Shown: positions 12,077 through 19,769, counted from the first letter of the stretch. The stretch: 64,000 nt of DNA from Gammaproteobacteria bacterium (GCA_029884165.1 JAOUIH010000011.1:1-64000), one strand, 5' to 3'. Numbers and translations are program-made. The notes: a model not told the origin generated them from the sequence alone.

Positions 12077-13291
12077 TCAGTGCCGCCCTACCGCGCCGGC
12101 CCCTATCGCCGCCAGCGCCGGTGTACCAGCATACTCCATTGCCGTCCGCAGCTCGTTCGTCAGGATCTCGAGCGCCCGGTCCACGCCGGCCTGGCCGAAT
12201 GCACCCAGGCCCCAGATATAAGGCCTGCCTATACAGACCGCATCGGCGCCGAGCGCCAGCGCCTTCAGTATATCGGTACCGCGCCGGATGCCACTGTCCA
12301 TGAGCAACGTCACCCGCGCCTGTACCGCGCCGGCCACCTCCTCGAGGCTCTCGATCGCACCGCGCCCGCTGTCGTCTGCGCGCCCGCCATGGTTCGACAC
12401 GATGATGCCGTCGACGCCGTGCCGTATGCACAGTTCGGCATCTTCCGCGGTCACGATGCCCTTGACGAGCACCTTCAGGTCCGTCGCATTGCGCAGGCGA
12501 TCGACGAACTCCCAGGTCAGGCTTGCCTGCGCCAGGTCGTCGTCCGACATCGCGACGCCCGAATACATCGGCTTGGGCCGGCCCGCGATGGCCGGGTCCT
12601 CGTGGCAGACGGCGCAATCCCGCGTATCACGACGTATCCAGCGCTCCAGGGTGTTGCGATCGTTGCCGCTGGCAGGAAGGTCTACCGTCAGGACGACCGC
12701 CGGGCAGCCGGCCGCCTCGGCGCGGCGCAGGAGGTACTCGGCGACATCCCAACGATTGCCCGGGTAGAGCTGCTGCCAGACCGGCGCTGCGCGCGCCCTG
12801 GCCACGTCCTCGACCGCGACCGAGCTGACGTTGGAAAGTATCTGCAGGTGATTGCGCTCTTTTGCGGCGCGCGCCGTCGCGAGTTCGCCTTCGGCATGCC
12901 AGGCCTGCTGCGAACCGACCGGGCACAGCACGATCGGCGTCGGCCACTCCTGGCCGAATACGGTCGTCCGCAGGTCGATACCGGAGACATCCACGAGCCG
13001 ACGCGAGCGCAGGTAGTACCGGTCGAATGCGCTGCGATTCGCCCTGTATGTCCCGTCGCCATTGGTGCCCGTCATCAGGTAGCCCCAGTGCGCCGGCGGC
13101 TGCAGTCCTGCTGCCGTCGCCTCGAGGTCGAAGACGTCGATCGCCTCCGCCGCCGTCTTGACGGGCTCTCCCGCGTCGGCCGCCACGTCGGCCAGCGCCG
13201 CGCGCACGCCGGCGAGCGACCCGTACAGCGGGCTCGCGGCAAGAAACTGCAGGAAAGCGCGCCTTGCGTTGTCGGTGACCCTGTCATTCAT
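12077..13291 (-). CDS. FMN-dependent alpha-hydroxy-acid oxidase/dehydrogenase with Tat-like start and CxxCH motif
   Basis: A 404-residue member of the lactate/glycolate oxidase family, which oxidises 2-hydroxy acids with FMN. Catalytic elements are present: HWGYLMTGTNGDGTY near residue 68, TVDLP near 202, VLVKG with Lys277, and SNHGGR with His301 and Arg304, then LLMDSGIRRGTDILKALALGADAV for the FMN phosphate. Two features are odd. Residues 10-16 (RRAFLQF) sit ahead of a mildly hydrophobic stretch and resemble a twin-arginine signal. Residues 226-230 are CAVCH, a c-type heme motif, in the insert before RPKPMYSG. If both are real the enzyme would be periplasmic and could pass electrons to heme. 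Electron acceptor and substrate are unproven. Confidence 0.88.
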   Translation of the reverse strand: MNDRVTDNARRAFLQFLAASPLYGSLAGVRAALADVAADAGEPVKTAAEAIDVFDLEATAAGLQPPAHWGYLMTGTNGDGTYRANRSAFDRYYLRSRRLVDVSGIDLRTTVFGQEWPTPIVLCPVGSQQAWHAEGELATARAAKERNHLQILSNVSSVAVEDVARARAAPVWQQLYPGNRWDVAEYLLRRAEAAGCPAVVLTVDLPASGNDRNTLERWIRRDTRDCAVCHEDPAIAGRPKPMYSGVAMSDDDLAQASLTWEFVDRLRNATDLKVLVKGIVTAEDAELCIRHGVDGIIVSNHGGRADDSGRGAIESLEEVAGAVQARVTLLMDSGIRRGTDILKALALGADAVCIGRPYIWGLGAFGQAGVDRALEILTNELRTAMEYAGTPALAAIGAGAVGRH

Positions 13292-13306
13292 TCCCGTCCC
13301 CTTGCC

Positions 13307-13438
13307 TCAGTCCATGTCATGCCGGCGCCGCATGACGGCGACCGATTCCCCGATCAGTTTCGCCAGCACGTCCCGGACCACGTCGCCCGGCGACTCCGTG
13401 AGGCTGGCGCCGGTACGCGCGGTTTTCGTTTTCGGCAT
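13307..13438 (-). CDS. Small protein of 43 residues, unknown function
   Basis: A 43-codon frame, MPKTKTARTGASLTESPGDV continuing to VMRRRHDMD. GGAAAG lies nine bases upstream and overlaps the end of the preceding gene, which stops at 13444. The spacing suggests it belongs to the same leftward operon, between the unknown 152-residue gene and the alpha-hydroxy-acid oxidase. It is basic, with a central helix-prone segment (VVRDVLAKLIGESVAVM). I do not recognise a family. Confidence 0.5.
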   Translation of the reverse strand: MPKTKTARTGASLTESPGDVVRDVLAKLIGESVAVMRRRHDMD

Positions 13439-13443
13439 CGTCG

Positions 13444-13902
13444 TCAGCTTTCCGGCGCTTGCTCGAACGCCGGCAGCGGCAACAGGTCCGCCGGCACGAA
13501 ACGGCGTCGAGCCTCGGCCGAGTCCAGGAGTCGCGCCGAATAATGACGGAAGAGTATCGGCGCGTCGCGATCGAGCAGGTCGTCGACCCGCTCTGCGAAG
13601 GCCTGCCACGGCTCGCCGTCCCGCATCCGCGCATAAATCAGTCGCGTGAACGCGACGGTGACCGTGTCGTGATACCGGTGCGCTCGCCTCAGCACCTCGG
13701 TGTTGTACCGGAGTATCCCGCGGCGTACGCGGTCCAGGGCGGGCTTTGGAGCATCCAGCCGCAGGCAGACCCAGGCTACGCGGATGTGCGCCAGGTGCGT
13801 CCAGTCGCGCTCCGGCAACGCGCAGGCTTCGAAACGCCTGAGAAATTCGACGTCATCCGTCCCGACGGCGGCGCTCGCCTTCCTTGCGAAGGCGGCACTC
13901 AC
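13444..13902 (-). CDS. Conserved hypothetical protein (FEACALPERDWTHLAHIRVA type)
   Basis: A 152-residue cytoplasmic helical protein with the motif FEACALPERDWTHLAHIRVAW and later YNTEVLRRAHRYHDTVTVAFTRLI and DAPILFRHYSARLL. Several His, Glu and Asp residues are conserved-looking, reminiscent of a small all-alpha enzyme, but I know no function. A GTG start at 13902 lies two bases after the upp stop; an ATG at 13935 would overlap upp by 32 bases. I chose the GTG because upstream residues read as the shadow of upp. It follows upp in the same operon. Confidence 0.72.
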   Translation of the reverse strand: MSAAFARKASAAVGTDDVEFLRRFEACALPERDWTHLAHIRVAWVCLRLDAPKPALDRVRRGILRYNTEVLRRAHRYHDTVTVAFTRLIYARMRDGEPWQAFAERVDDLLDRDAPILFRHYSARLLDSAEARRRFVPADLLPLPAFEQAPES

Positions 13903-13903
13903 G

Positions 13904-14524
13904 TCAGGTCGTCCCGAACAGCCTGTCGCCGGCATCGCCCAGGCCCGGCACGATGTACTTGACGTCGTTCAGATGGCTGTCGATCGATGCCGTGTAGACC
14001 CTGACGTCCGGATGAGCCTTTTCGACGGCGGCCAGTCCCTCCGGGCAGGTTACGATGCAGACGACGACTATGTTGGTCGCGCCCGCTTTTTTCAACGCAT
14101 CGATGGCAGCTACCGTCGAACCGCCGGTTGCCACCATCGGATCGACGATGACGTTCAGCGCCGTGCTCGTCTGGTGCGGAACGCGCTCGTAGTAGGCGAC
14201 GGGTCTCGCGGTCTCCTCGTCGCGGTACATGCCGAGAAAACCGACCCTGGCCGTCGGCACGAGCCCCAGGATGCCTTCCAGCATGCCGATGCCTGCGCGG
14301 AGTATCGGCACCACGACGACGTCCTCGGCGATCCTGCGGCATTTCGCGAGCGCCAGCGGGGTCTGCACGTCGATTTCCTCGATGCGCACTTCCTTGAGCG
14401 CTTCGTAGGCGACGAACATCGTGATTTCGGTGGCCAGTTCGCGGAAGCGCTTGTGCCCCGTCTCCGAATCCCGGATCAGCGACAGCTTGTGTTGTACGCA
14501 GGGATGGCGGACTTCCTCGTGCAT
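13904..14524 (-). CDS. upp: Uracil phosphoribosyltransferase
   Basis: A 206-residue pyrimidine salvage enzyme making UMP from uracil and PRPP. The PRPP loop is seen as IVDPMVATGGSTVAAID, the flexible/active-site region as VVVPILRAGIGMLEGIL, and the uracil-binding C-terminus as YIVPGLGDAGDRLFGT. The start at 14524 gives MHEEVRHPCVQHKLSLIRD, the normal N-terminus; length is standard. The upstream 100 bases are AT-richer than their surroundings and probably hold the promoter. No uracil permease gene is adjacent. Confidence 0.97.
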   Translation of the reverse strand: MHEEVRHPCVQHKLSLIRDSETGHKRFRELATEITMFVAYEALKEVRIEEIDVQTPLALAKCRRIAEDVVVVPILRAGIGMLEGILGLVPTARVGFLGMYRDEETARPVAYYERVPHQTSTALNVIVDPMVATGGSTVAAIDALKKAGATNIVVVCIVTCPEGLAAVEKAHPDVRVYTASIDSHLNDVKYIVPGLGDAGDRLFGTT

Positions 14525-14625
14525 GGCCTGGTCTCTTTCGCGGAATGCGGGCTCCGGCCTGGTGGCCGGGATTATCGGGGTTTTATGCTTGTCGTTCTGC
14601 GGCAAATATAGCACGCCGCTTCGGC

Positions 14626-14979
14626 TCAGCTCTCCGACCAGATCGCGTACTCGTTGCCGTTCGGATCGCGGAAGTGAAAACGCCTGCCGCCCGGGAAACT
14701 GAATATGTCCCTGGTAATTTCGCCCCCGAGCTCTTCGACACGAATCTTCGCAGCCTCGAGGTCGTTCCTGTAGAACACGATCAGGACGCTGCCGTCGGCA
14801 CTGTCGCAAGCGGCATCCATGCGCCGGAACCCGCCCGCCATCCGGCCGTCCGAAAAGCTGCAGTAGTCCGGACCATAGTCTTCGAACGTCCAGCCGAACA
14901 ACGCCGAAAAAAACTTTCTTGCCAGCGCCGGGTCCCGGGCCGGTATCTCGATGTAGTCGATCTTGTTTTCGGCCTTCAC
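14626..14979 (-). CDS. VOC (glyoxalase-fold) family protein
   Basis: A 117-residue VOC-fold protein: IDYIEIPARDPALARKFFSALFGWTFEDYG at the start, GGFRRMD in the middle and FHFRDPNGNEYAIWSE at the end. The motif FGWxFEDYG and the terminal RDPNGNEYAIW are typical of the bleomycin-resistance/dioxygenase-like group. The Glu of NEYAIW is a likely metal ligand. The ligand is unknown. It is the second of four VOC genes in the window. Confidence 0.87.
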   Translation of the reverse strand: MKAENKIDYIEIPARDPALARKFFSALFGWTFEDYGPDYCSFSDGRMAGGFRRMDAACDSADGSVLIVFYRNDLEAAKIRVEELGGEITRDIFSFPGGRRFHFRDPNGNEYAIWSES

Positions 14980-15017
14980 TGGAAACTCCGCTCCTGTCGT
15001 TGCCGGCCCGTCGTCGT

Positions 15018-15482
15018 TCAGCTGACGATTTCGGTCACGATCTCGCTCCTGACCGAATTGGCGATAAAACAGATTTCATGCGCCCGGTGATGCATGTATT
15101 CGAGGTCCTTCTGCGTCGGCAGCTTGTCGCCGCTGTAGGTGGCAGCCGGACGCAGCACGACCCGCGTGATCGCCAGTTTGCCGGCCTCGTTCTTTTCCAT
15201 GTATCCGACGGCCTCGTCGACATAGGTATCGACACGGAATCCGCGCTTCGCGGCTATCGCGAGAAACGTCAGCAGGTGGCAGCTGGACACCGCGGCGACG
15301 AACGCCTCCTCCGGATCGACCGCCTCGGCGACGGAGTCCGGCAGCGGCACGATTTGCGGGGACGCCGATGCCGGCACCGTCACACCCCCGTCAAATGTCC
15401 AGCGGTGCCCCCTGCTGTACCTGTCGTCGGTGAAACTGTGTTCTCCGCGCTCCCAGCGCAACGTTGCCGTGTAGGTACCCAT
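15018..15482 (-). CDS. OsmC family protein
   Basis: A 154-residue OsmC/Ohr-type protein, a cysteine-based peroxidase family acting on organic hydroperoxides. The two expected cysteines are in VSSCHLLTFLAIAAKRG and HEICFIANSV. DPEEAFVAAVSSCH is the hallmark helix. Position and pattern suit a cytoplasmic antioxidant role. It starts three bases before the stop-side of the tRNA-binding-domain gene region, so both may be on one transcript. Confidence 0.93.
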   Translation of the reverse strand: MGTYTATLRWERGEHSFTDDRYSRGHRWTFDGGVTVPASASPQIVPLPDSVAEAVDPEEAFVAAVSSCHLLTFLAIAAKRGFRVDTYVDEAVGYMEKNEAGKLAITRVVLRPAATYSGDKLPTQKDLEYMHHRAHEICFIANSVRSEIVTEIVS

Positions 15483-15485
15483 TCG

Positions 15486-15824
15486 TCAGGCCAGCCTCGT
15501 GCCGTCTTCTGCCGGCTGGTCCGGGACCGCCAGGATCACGCTGCCGTCCTTCTGCACGAACCCGGTCACCAGGCACTCGGACATGAACGGGCCGATCTGC
15601 TTGGGCGGAAAATTGACGACCGCCGCAACCTGTTTGCCGAGCAGCGATTCCGGCGAGTAATGGCCGGTGATTTGTGCCGAGGACCGGCGCGTCCCCAGCT
15701 CCGGGCCGAAGTCTATCGTCAGCTTGATGGCCGGCTTCCTCGCTTCTGGAAAGGGTTCGGCGGCAACCACGGTTCCCACCCGCAGATCCACGCGCTCGAA
15801 TTCGCTCCAGGTCAGATCCCGCAT
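15486..15824 (-). CDS. tRNA-binding domain protein, CsaA-like
   Basis: A 112-residue OB-fold protein corresponding to the CsaA/EMAP-II tRNA-binding domain: [32 protein letters not shown], then [31 protein letters not shown] and the ending SECLVTGF. The FPEARKPA segment is characteristic of CsaA, which binds tRNA-like structures and has been described as a chaperone in Bacillus. The start at 15824 gives [17 protein letters not shown]. The OsmC gene follows after a three-base gap. Confidence 0.92.
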   Translation of the reverse strand: MRDLTWSEFERVDLRVGTVVAAEPFPEARKPAIKLTIDFGPELGTRRSSAQITGHYSPESLLGKQVAAVVNFPPKQIGPFMSECLVTGFVQKDGSVILAVPDQPAEDGTRLA

Positions 15825-15880
15825 CCGGTGCTCCCGCCGCCAGGTACCGGCAAGCCTAGCAGAATTCGCCGCAGGCGCCG

Positions 15881-16312
15881 TTATTCGGTGGCGCCGCCCG
15901 CCAGCGCGAGCGGCAGGACGACGCGCAGCGGCGGGTAGCCCTCTGCCTCGGTCGCCGCCGGCTCGGAGACTTCCAGGGTGCCGATTTCCCGGACCGTCGG
16001 TCCGTAGCTCACGGTGAAGGCAAACGCCGCCGCGCCGTCGACCCCGCCGCCGGTCGTAAACCCGGAGGCCAGCGTGCGCCCGTCCCGGCCGCGCAATGTC
16101 CAGACCACGTTGGATTCGAAGGTCCGGGAACAACCGCTGACCTCGAAGTCGGCGGCAACCGAGTCGCCGGGCACCGGGGCCGTAACGATCACGAAAGCGC
16201 CGTCAGCGAACAGCGGATCGAGCACATCGCAGTTATTCGTGGCCGGCACCGGTTCGGAGCCGCAGGCGGCCAGAAGGACAATGCCGGCCAGCGGGACCAG
16301 GCTTCGCATCAT
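15881..16312 (-). CDS. Lipoprotein with Gmad2-like immunoglobulin domain
   Basis: A 143-residue lipoprotein: signal peptide with lipobox LLAAC (Cys17). The following domain has [34 protein letters not shown]-type spacing and [11 protein letters not shown] and [24 protein letters not shown], the pattern of Gmad2, a beta-sandwich first noted in spore germination proteins but common in Gram-negatives. The role is unknown, probably in the periplasm or at the outer membrane. Its ATG overlaps the stop of the DUF2784 gene by 4 bp. Confidence 0.8.
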   Translation of the reverse strand: MMRSLVPLAGIVLLAACGSEPVPATNNCDVLDPLFADGAFVIVTAPVPGDSVAADFEVSGCSRTFESNVVWTLRGRDGRTLASGFTTGGGVDGAAAFAFTVSYGPTVREIGTLEVSEPAATEAEGYPPLRVVLPLALAGGATE

Positions 16313-16701
16313 GATACATGCTCCTTTTCAGTCAGGACCGGCCGGTGCCGACGATACAGGATCCAGCCGTACACCAGCAGGTTGACGCCAAGCACGACGC
16401 CCGCCAGGACGAACTGCAGGTCGCGCGTCAGCGCCGGCGGGTAGATCACCGGCACGATGTAATGTTCGACGAAACCGCCCGCGTAACCGCGCTGCCCCGC
16501 CAGGGCCCGGAAGTGGTTCTCGACGCTCGTCAGCGGGCACACGGCACCGGCCAGTTCGATGCCCACGCCCCAGGCCATGACCGGCAAATGCAGCCAGGCG
16601 GCGCGCGGCCAGCGCAGGGCCAGCAGGCCGCCGAAAATCACCGCCAGGACGAACGCCAGGTGCAGCAGCAGGACGGCATCGGCGGCCAGGCGGTACGGCA
16701 T
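16309..16701 (-). CDS. DUF2784 family membrane protein
   Basis: A 130-residue protein with four hydrophobic helices and the DUF2784 motifs: ADAVLLLHLAFVLAVIFGGLL, then CPLTSVENHFRALAGQRGYAGGFVEHYIVPVIYP. The CPLTxxEN segment and the GFVEHYIVPVIYP stretch are diagnostic. Function unknown. It sits between a GNAT gene (1-bp TGATG overlap upstream) and the Gmad2 lipoprotein (4-bp overlap downstream), so all three are translationally coupled. Confidence 0.92.
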   Translation of the reverse strand: MPYRLAADAVLLLHLAFVLAVIFGGLLALRWPRAAWLHLPVMAWGVGIELAGAVCPLTSVENHFRALAGQRGYAGGFVEHYIVPVIYPPALTRDLQFVLAGVVLGVNLLVYGWILYRRHRPVLTEKEHVS

Positions 16702-17225
16702 CAGCCCCGCTCCAGCGACAGCGCGTAGTACCGCAGGTCCTCGTCCTCCCCGGACATGCGATAGGCGCCTTCGTAGCGAAAGCCCAGCTTCTCGATCAAC
16801 GCGCGAGACCGCAGGTTTTCTTCATTGACGATGGCAGCTAGCAGCGGCAATCGCAGCGTGTCCCTGGCCCAGCCGATGACGCCGCACGAAGCCTCTGTCG
16901 CGTAACCCATCCGGCAGTAGCGCGCCAGGAACGCGAAACCGAGATCCGGGTGATCGAGGTTGTCGCGGCGAAACAGGCCGCACATGCCGGCCGGTTCCCC
17001 GTCCTCGCACCGCTCTGCGACCAGTACGCCATAGCCGTACTTGTCGTAATTCGCGAGCGGCCCCTGCTCGATGTACGCGATCGCATCGGCCAGCGTATTG
17101 ACGCCCTTGTCGCCGATGTACTGCTTGAATGACGGCTCGTTCAGAAGCGCCAGGACAAACGAGGCATCGCCCGGCACGAAACGCCGCAACTGCAGGCGCT
17201 CGGTCTTGAATACGGCATTGCTCAT
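16701..17225 (-). CDS. GNAT family N-acetyltransferase (RimJ/RimL-like)
   Basis: A 174-residue acetyltransferase starting FKTERLQLRRFVPGDASFVLALLNEPSF, the opening of RimJ/RimL-type enzymes. The CoA loop is YCRMGYATEASCGVIGWA, and the fold ends with NEENLRSRALIEKLGFRYEG. These enzymes often acetylate ribosomal-protein N-termini or small molecules; the target here is unknown. Its stop overlaps the DUF2784 start. Confidence 0.9.
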   Translation of the reverse strand: MSNAVFKTERLQLRRFVPGDASFVLALLNEPSFKQYIGDKGVNTLADAIAYIEQGPLANYDKYGYGVLVAERCEDGEPAGMCGLFRRDNLDHPDLGFAFLARYCRMGYATEASCGVIGWARDTLRLPLLAAIVNEENLRSRALIEKLGFRYEGAYRMSGEDEDLRYYALSLERG

Positions 17226-17273
17226 CTGGGGCCCACGAATTCCCGCACAGTATCCTCGTACGCGCGGGTCAGC

Positions 17274-17786
17274 TTACGGCCCATTGAACGCCGGATGATA
17301 TTCGACCTGGCCGCCGGTATCGCCGACACAGCCTCCGCGGAGCTCCCGCAGCATGAATGCCTCGTCGGGCACCTCCCAGCGACAGCGGAGCCCGAACCGC
17401 GAAGCCGGCACGAAACCGAAGCGCAGGTAATAGCCGGGATGCCCGAGCACAACGACCACGTCGATACCGGCGTCCCGGCAGGCGTCCAGACCGGCCTGGA
17501 CCAGGGCGCTGCCGATACCATGGCCTTGCCGGTCCGGACGCACGGCCATCGGTGCGAGCCCCGCCAGCACCAGGTCCTCGCGTCCTGCCAGGGTCGCCGG
17601 CGAGAACAGGATATGGCCGACAATCTTGCCGTTCTCGACGGCGACGAGCGAAAGCAGCGGCCGGGCCTCTCGGCGCAGCCGATCGACGAGATCCGCTTCC
17701 GTGTCGCCTGCGAATGCGGACACATTGAGCGCATGCAGCGCCGGCGCATCATCGGTCGTCTCCGCCCGTATTGCGATCGCGGCCAT
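17274..17786 (-). CDS. GNAT family N-acetyltransferase (YhbS-like)
   Basis: A 170-residue acetyltransferase. It contains IRAETTDDAPALHALNVSAF, VAVENGKIVGHILFSPATL, the CoA loop VRPDRQGHGIGSALVQAGLDACRDAG and VVVLGHPGYYLRFGFVPA, an arrangement found in YhbS-type GNATs. The acceptor is unknown. It follows the 65-residue membrane-protein gene by three bases, so the two are probably co-transcribed. A longer overlapping frame in another phase was dismissed because this frame carries the family motifs. Confidence 0.9.
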   Translation of the reverse strand: MAAIAIRAETTDDAPALHALNVSAFAGDTEADLVDRLRREARPLLSLVAVENGKIVGHILFSPATLAGREDLVLAGLAPMAVRPDRQGHGIGSALVQAGLDACRDAGIDVVVVLGHPGYYLRFGFVPASRFGLRCRWEVPDEAFMLRELRGGCVGDTGGQVEYHPAFNGP

Positions 17787-17789
17787 GAC

Positions 17790-17987
17790 TCAGCTGCCCG
17801 ACCGGTCGCCCGCACCGGCGGTGCCGTCTTCATCCGGGCCGTCTTCCCGACGGCGGCGCTCGATGCGCTCCTGCAGCAGCTTCAACTTGCGCTCGTGATA
17901 GCGGCGCTCGGATGGGACGACGACCCCGAACCAGACGACCAGGCCCACGCCGAGAGCGACGAGCGTGCCGATGAGTTGGACCGACAT
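17790..17987 (-). CDS. Small single-pass membrane protein (65 aa), unknown
   Basis: A 65-residue protein: one hydrophobic helix (LIGTLVALGVGLVVWFGVVV, about residues 5-24), then a highly charged coil-prone segment SERRYHERKLKLLQERIERR and an acidic, disordered tail. The topology is N-terminal anchor with a cytoplasmic coil if the positive-inside rule holds. No family recognised. The GNAT gene follows three bases after its stop. Confidence 0.62.
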   Translation of the reverse strand: MSVQLIGTLVALGVGLVVWFGVVVPSERRYHERKLKLLQERIERRRREDGPDEDGTAGAGDRSGS

Positions 17988-18016
17988 CTTCTATTGGATC
18001 CCTGCTTCCACGTGAC

Positions 18017-18244
18017 TCAGAACAGCGCGCGAACGACGAGCAGGAAGCCGAACGCGGCCAGCGGAATGCCGACCGGCGCCGCAATCACGCTCAACGTAAT
18101 TGCAACGCCGGCCGCCATCAGTGCCAGGCCGAGAACGGCACAAAGAATCCGCCCTGTCAGCTCGAGTATCGCCGTCAGGATCCGCCAGACGGCCACGAAC
18201 GGCCACAGCAGTATTGGCGTGCCACGATCAGTCGTCTGTGCCAT
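18017..18244 (-). CDS. Small two-helix membrane protein (75 aa), unknown
   Basis: A 75-residue hydrophobic protein with two helices: LLWPFVAVWRILTAILELTG followed by ILCAVLGLALMAAGVAITLS and APVGIPLAAFGFLLVVRALF. It has no charged residues within the second half. No family recognised, but the combination of Pro/Gly-rich turns and two or three hydrophobic segments suggests a stress-associated small membrane protein. It lies 29 bases upstream of the 65-residue membrane-protein gene, so it may be in the same transcript. Confidence 0.6.
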   Translation of the reverse strand: MAQTTDRGTPILLWPFVAVWRILTAILELTGRILCAVLGLALMAAGVAITLSVIAAPVGIPLAAFGFLLVVRALF

Positions 18245-18350
18245 GTACGGATCCTCGTTGCCGCTACTTATGTTGAGATCGCGAATACGACGCGCGGTTC
18301 ACATCGATCATCGCCCCGGTGCAGTGTCCGATGCCTTGCGGCGCCACGCA

Positions 18351-18827
18351 TCAGCCCCGCCCCTTCAGCGAGCGTCGCTGCTCGAAGTAAGTTTCGTAGG
18401 CGCGCGACACGATGCTGTCGGGCACCTTCAGCCGGCGAGCCGCCTCCGCGAGCAATTCGATTTCCTGGGCACGTTTGGAGCCGTCGACGGCGACCAGGTC
18501 GAGCAACATGACCAGCAGGTCCTGCTTGTCGGGCAGGCCGAAGCGCTCATTCAGCAGCGCGAACAGGTCGTCCCGGCGCTTGCCCGAATAGCGGTCCCGC
18601 CCCAGCGTGAGGATCTCGAGCGGCTCCGTACCGGACAGCCCGTAGCGCCGGCGCAGCAGTTCCACGGCAAGCACCATCTCCTCCGTGGATTCGCTGCCAT
18701 CGCCGCCGGCCACCCAGGCCAGCAATGCCGCCACGGCCAGCTGCTCATCCCGGTCCGCGGCGGTCCGCCGGCGGATCGCGATGCCGGTGCCTCGATATAT
18801 CAGGTCGCTGAGCGCCCGACGGACCAT
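18351..18827 (-). CDS. TerB-like protein
   Basis: A 158-residue helical protein: QLAVAALLAWVAGGDGSESTEEMVLAVELLRRRYGLSG and later LVMLLDLVAVDGSKRAQEIELLAEAARRLKVPDSIVSRAYETYF. The two acidic loops (GGDGSESTEE and VDGSKRAQE) parallel those of the TerB gene at 11560. The ending YETYFEQRR also matches the other copy's RYFAE. It lies three bases after the stop-side neighbour GNAT gene's coding start area; both read leftward. No tellurite-resistance operon is present. Confidence 0.82.
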   Translation of the reverse strand: MVRRALSDLIYRGTGIAIRRRTAADRDEQLAVAALLAWVAGGDGSESTEEMVLAVELLRRRYGLSGTEPLEILTLGRDRYSGKRRDDLFALLNERFGLPDKQDLLVMLLDLVAVDGSKRAQEIELLAEAARRLKVPDSIVSRAYETYFEQRRSLKGRG

Positions 18828-18830
18828 GCT

Positions 18831-19304
18831 TCAGCCTCCCTCGAGCGGCTTGGTATAGCGCATCAGCTCGCCATCGTAGCCCGACCGGTCGTAAAAGGCC
18901 CGGGCACGGCGGTTGCAGGCGAACACGTGCAGCGTCATCGACAGCGCACCCCGGGAGCGCGCGTCCTCCTCGCAGGCTGCGAGCAACGCGGCCGCAACGC
19001 CCTTGCCCTCCGCCTGCCTGGCGACCGCGATGGCTTCCAGGTGCGCGCTGGGCTCGTCGCTCAGGAGCTCCGGCCGCAGGCGGAACATCGCCATGCCGAC
19101 GACCGTGCCGCGCTCGTCGGCGGCGACGTGCACGTAGCAGCCGTCGGCGCGACCAGCCAGCCATTGCTGCAGCAGCTCGGCGTCGTGCGTCCAGAGATGC
19201 TCGGCCCGGCGTGTCGCCGGGATATCGAAGTCCGCCAGCCTGGGCATCAGCGCCAGCATTGCGTCGCCGTCGCCGGCTCGCGCGGGCCGGATCGTGACTT
19301 TCAT
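18831..19304 (-). CDS. GNAT family N-acetyltransferase
   Basis: A 157-residue acetyltransferase: VTIRPARAGDGDAMLALMPRL, VHVAADERGTVVGMAMFRL, the CoA loop VARQAEGKGVAAALLAACEEDARSRG and LHVFACNRRARAFYDRSGYDG. Family is clear, substrate unknown. Its ATG overlaps the stop of the isoprenylcysteine-methyltransferase-like gene by 4 bp, and the TerB gene starts four bases after its own stop, so three genes form a tight leftward unit. Confidence 0.9.
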   Translation of the reverse strand: MKVTIRPARAGDGDAMLALMPRLADFDIPATRRAEHLWTHDAELLQQWLAGRADGCYVHVAADERGTVVGMAMFRLRPELLSDEPSAHLEAIAVARQAEGKGVAAALLAACEEDARSRGALSMTLHVFACNRRARAFYDRSGYDGELMRYTKPLEGG

Positions 19305-19768
19305 GCCCGCAACCCCAGCCAGCGCGGCACCCTGCCCCTGTATTCGAGGTACTCGTCGCCGAAACGCTCGGCGAGCATCTCTTCCTCGTGCCGGATCACG
19401 CGCCGGTTCATGACCGGCACGAACAGGACCGGCATCAGGAACGGGCTCAGGCTGCCGGTGAGTACGGCGACGCCGACCAGGATGCCGGCCATGCCGACGT
19501 ACATCGGGTTCCGTGTACAGGCATACAGCCCTGTGCGCACCAGCGCCGACGAGTCGTGGAACGGTCTGATCGTCGTCCTGGCACGCATGAACGCGATGGC
19601 GGGCCCGGCAATGACCAGGATACCCACCGCGATCAGCGCGGCGCCGAACCAGTTCCACGGCGGCGGAATCAGCGTCGCAAGCGGAAACCTGTAATGCAGC
19701 CCGACCTGGCACAGGATAAAAACCAGCAGGATCACCGGCGGTATCGGACCCCTGGTTCTGTTCATCAT
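19301..19768 (-). CDS. Isoprenylcysteine carboxylmethyltransferase-like membrane protein
   Basis: A 155-residue integral membrane protein of the ICMT/PEMT family. It has hydrophobic helices followed by the family core: RTGLYACTRNPMYVGMAGILVG and later RRVIRHEEEMLAERFGDEYLEYRGRVPRWL. RNPMYVG and the HEE-FGxEY-Y--VPRW end are the SAM-binding hallmarks. The bacterial substrate is unknown, possibly a lipid. Two adjacent ATGs (19768 and 19765) are possible starts, right before the racemase stop. Confidence 0.88.
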   Translation of the reverse strand: MMNRTRGPIPPVILLVFILCQVGLHYRFPLATLIPPPWNWFGAALIAVGILVIAGPAIAFMRARTTIRPFHDSSALVRTGLYACTRNPMYVGMAGILVGVAVLTGSLSPFLMPVLFVPVMNRRVIRHEEEMLAERFGDEYLEYRGRVPRWLGLRA

Positions 19769-19769
19769 C

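Noticed and set aside
17295-19694. 799-codon plus-strand frame across several leftward genes
   Set aside because: It covers four or five well-supported genes on the other strand and shows no domain or hydrophobic pattern of its own.
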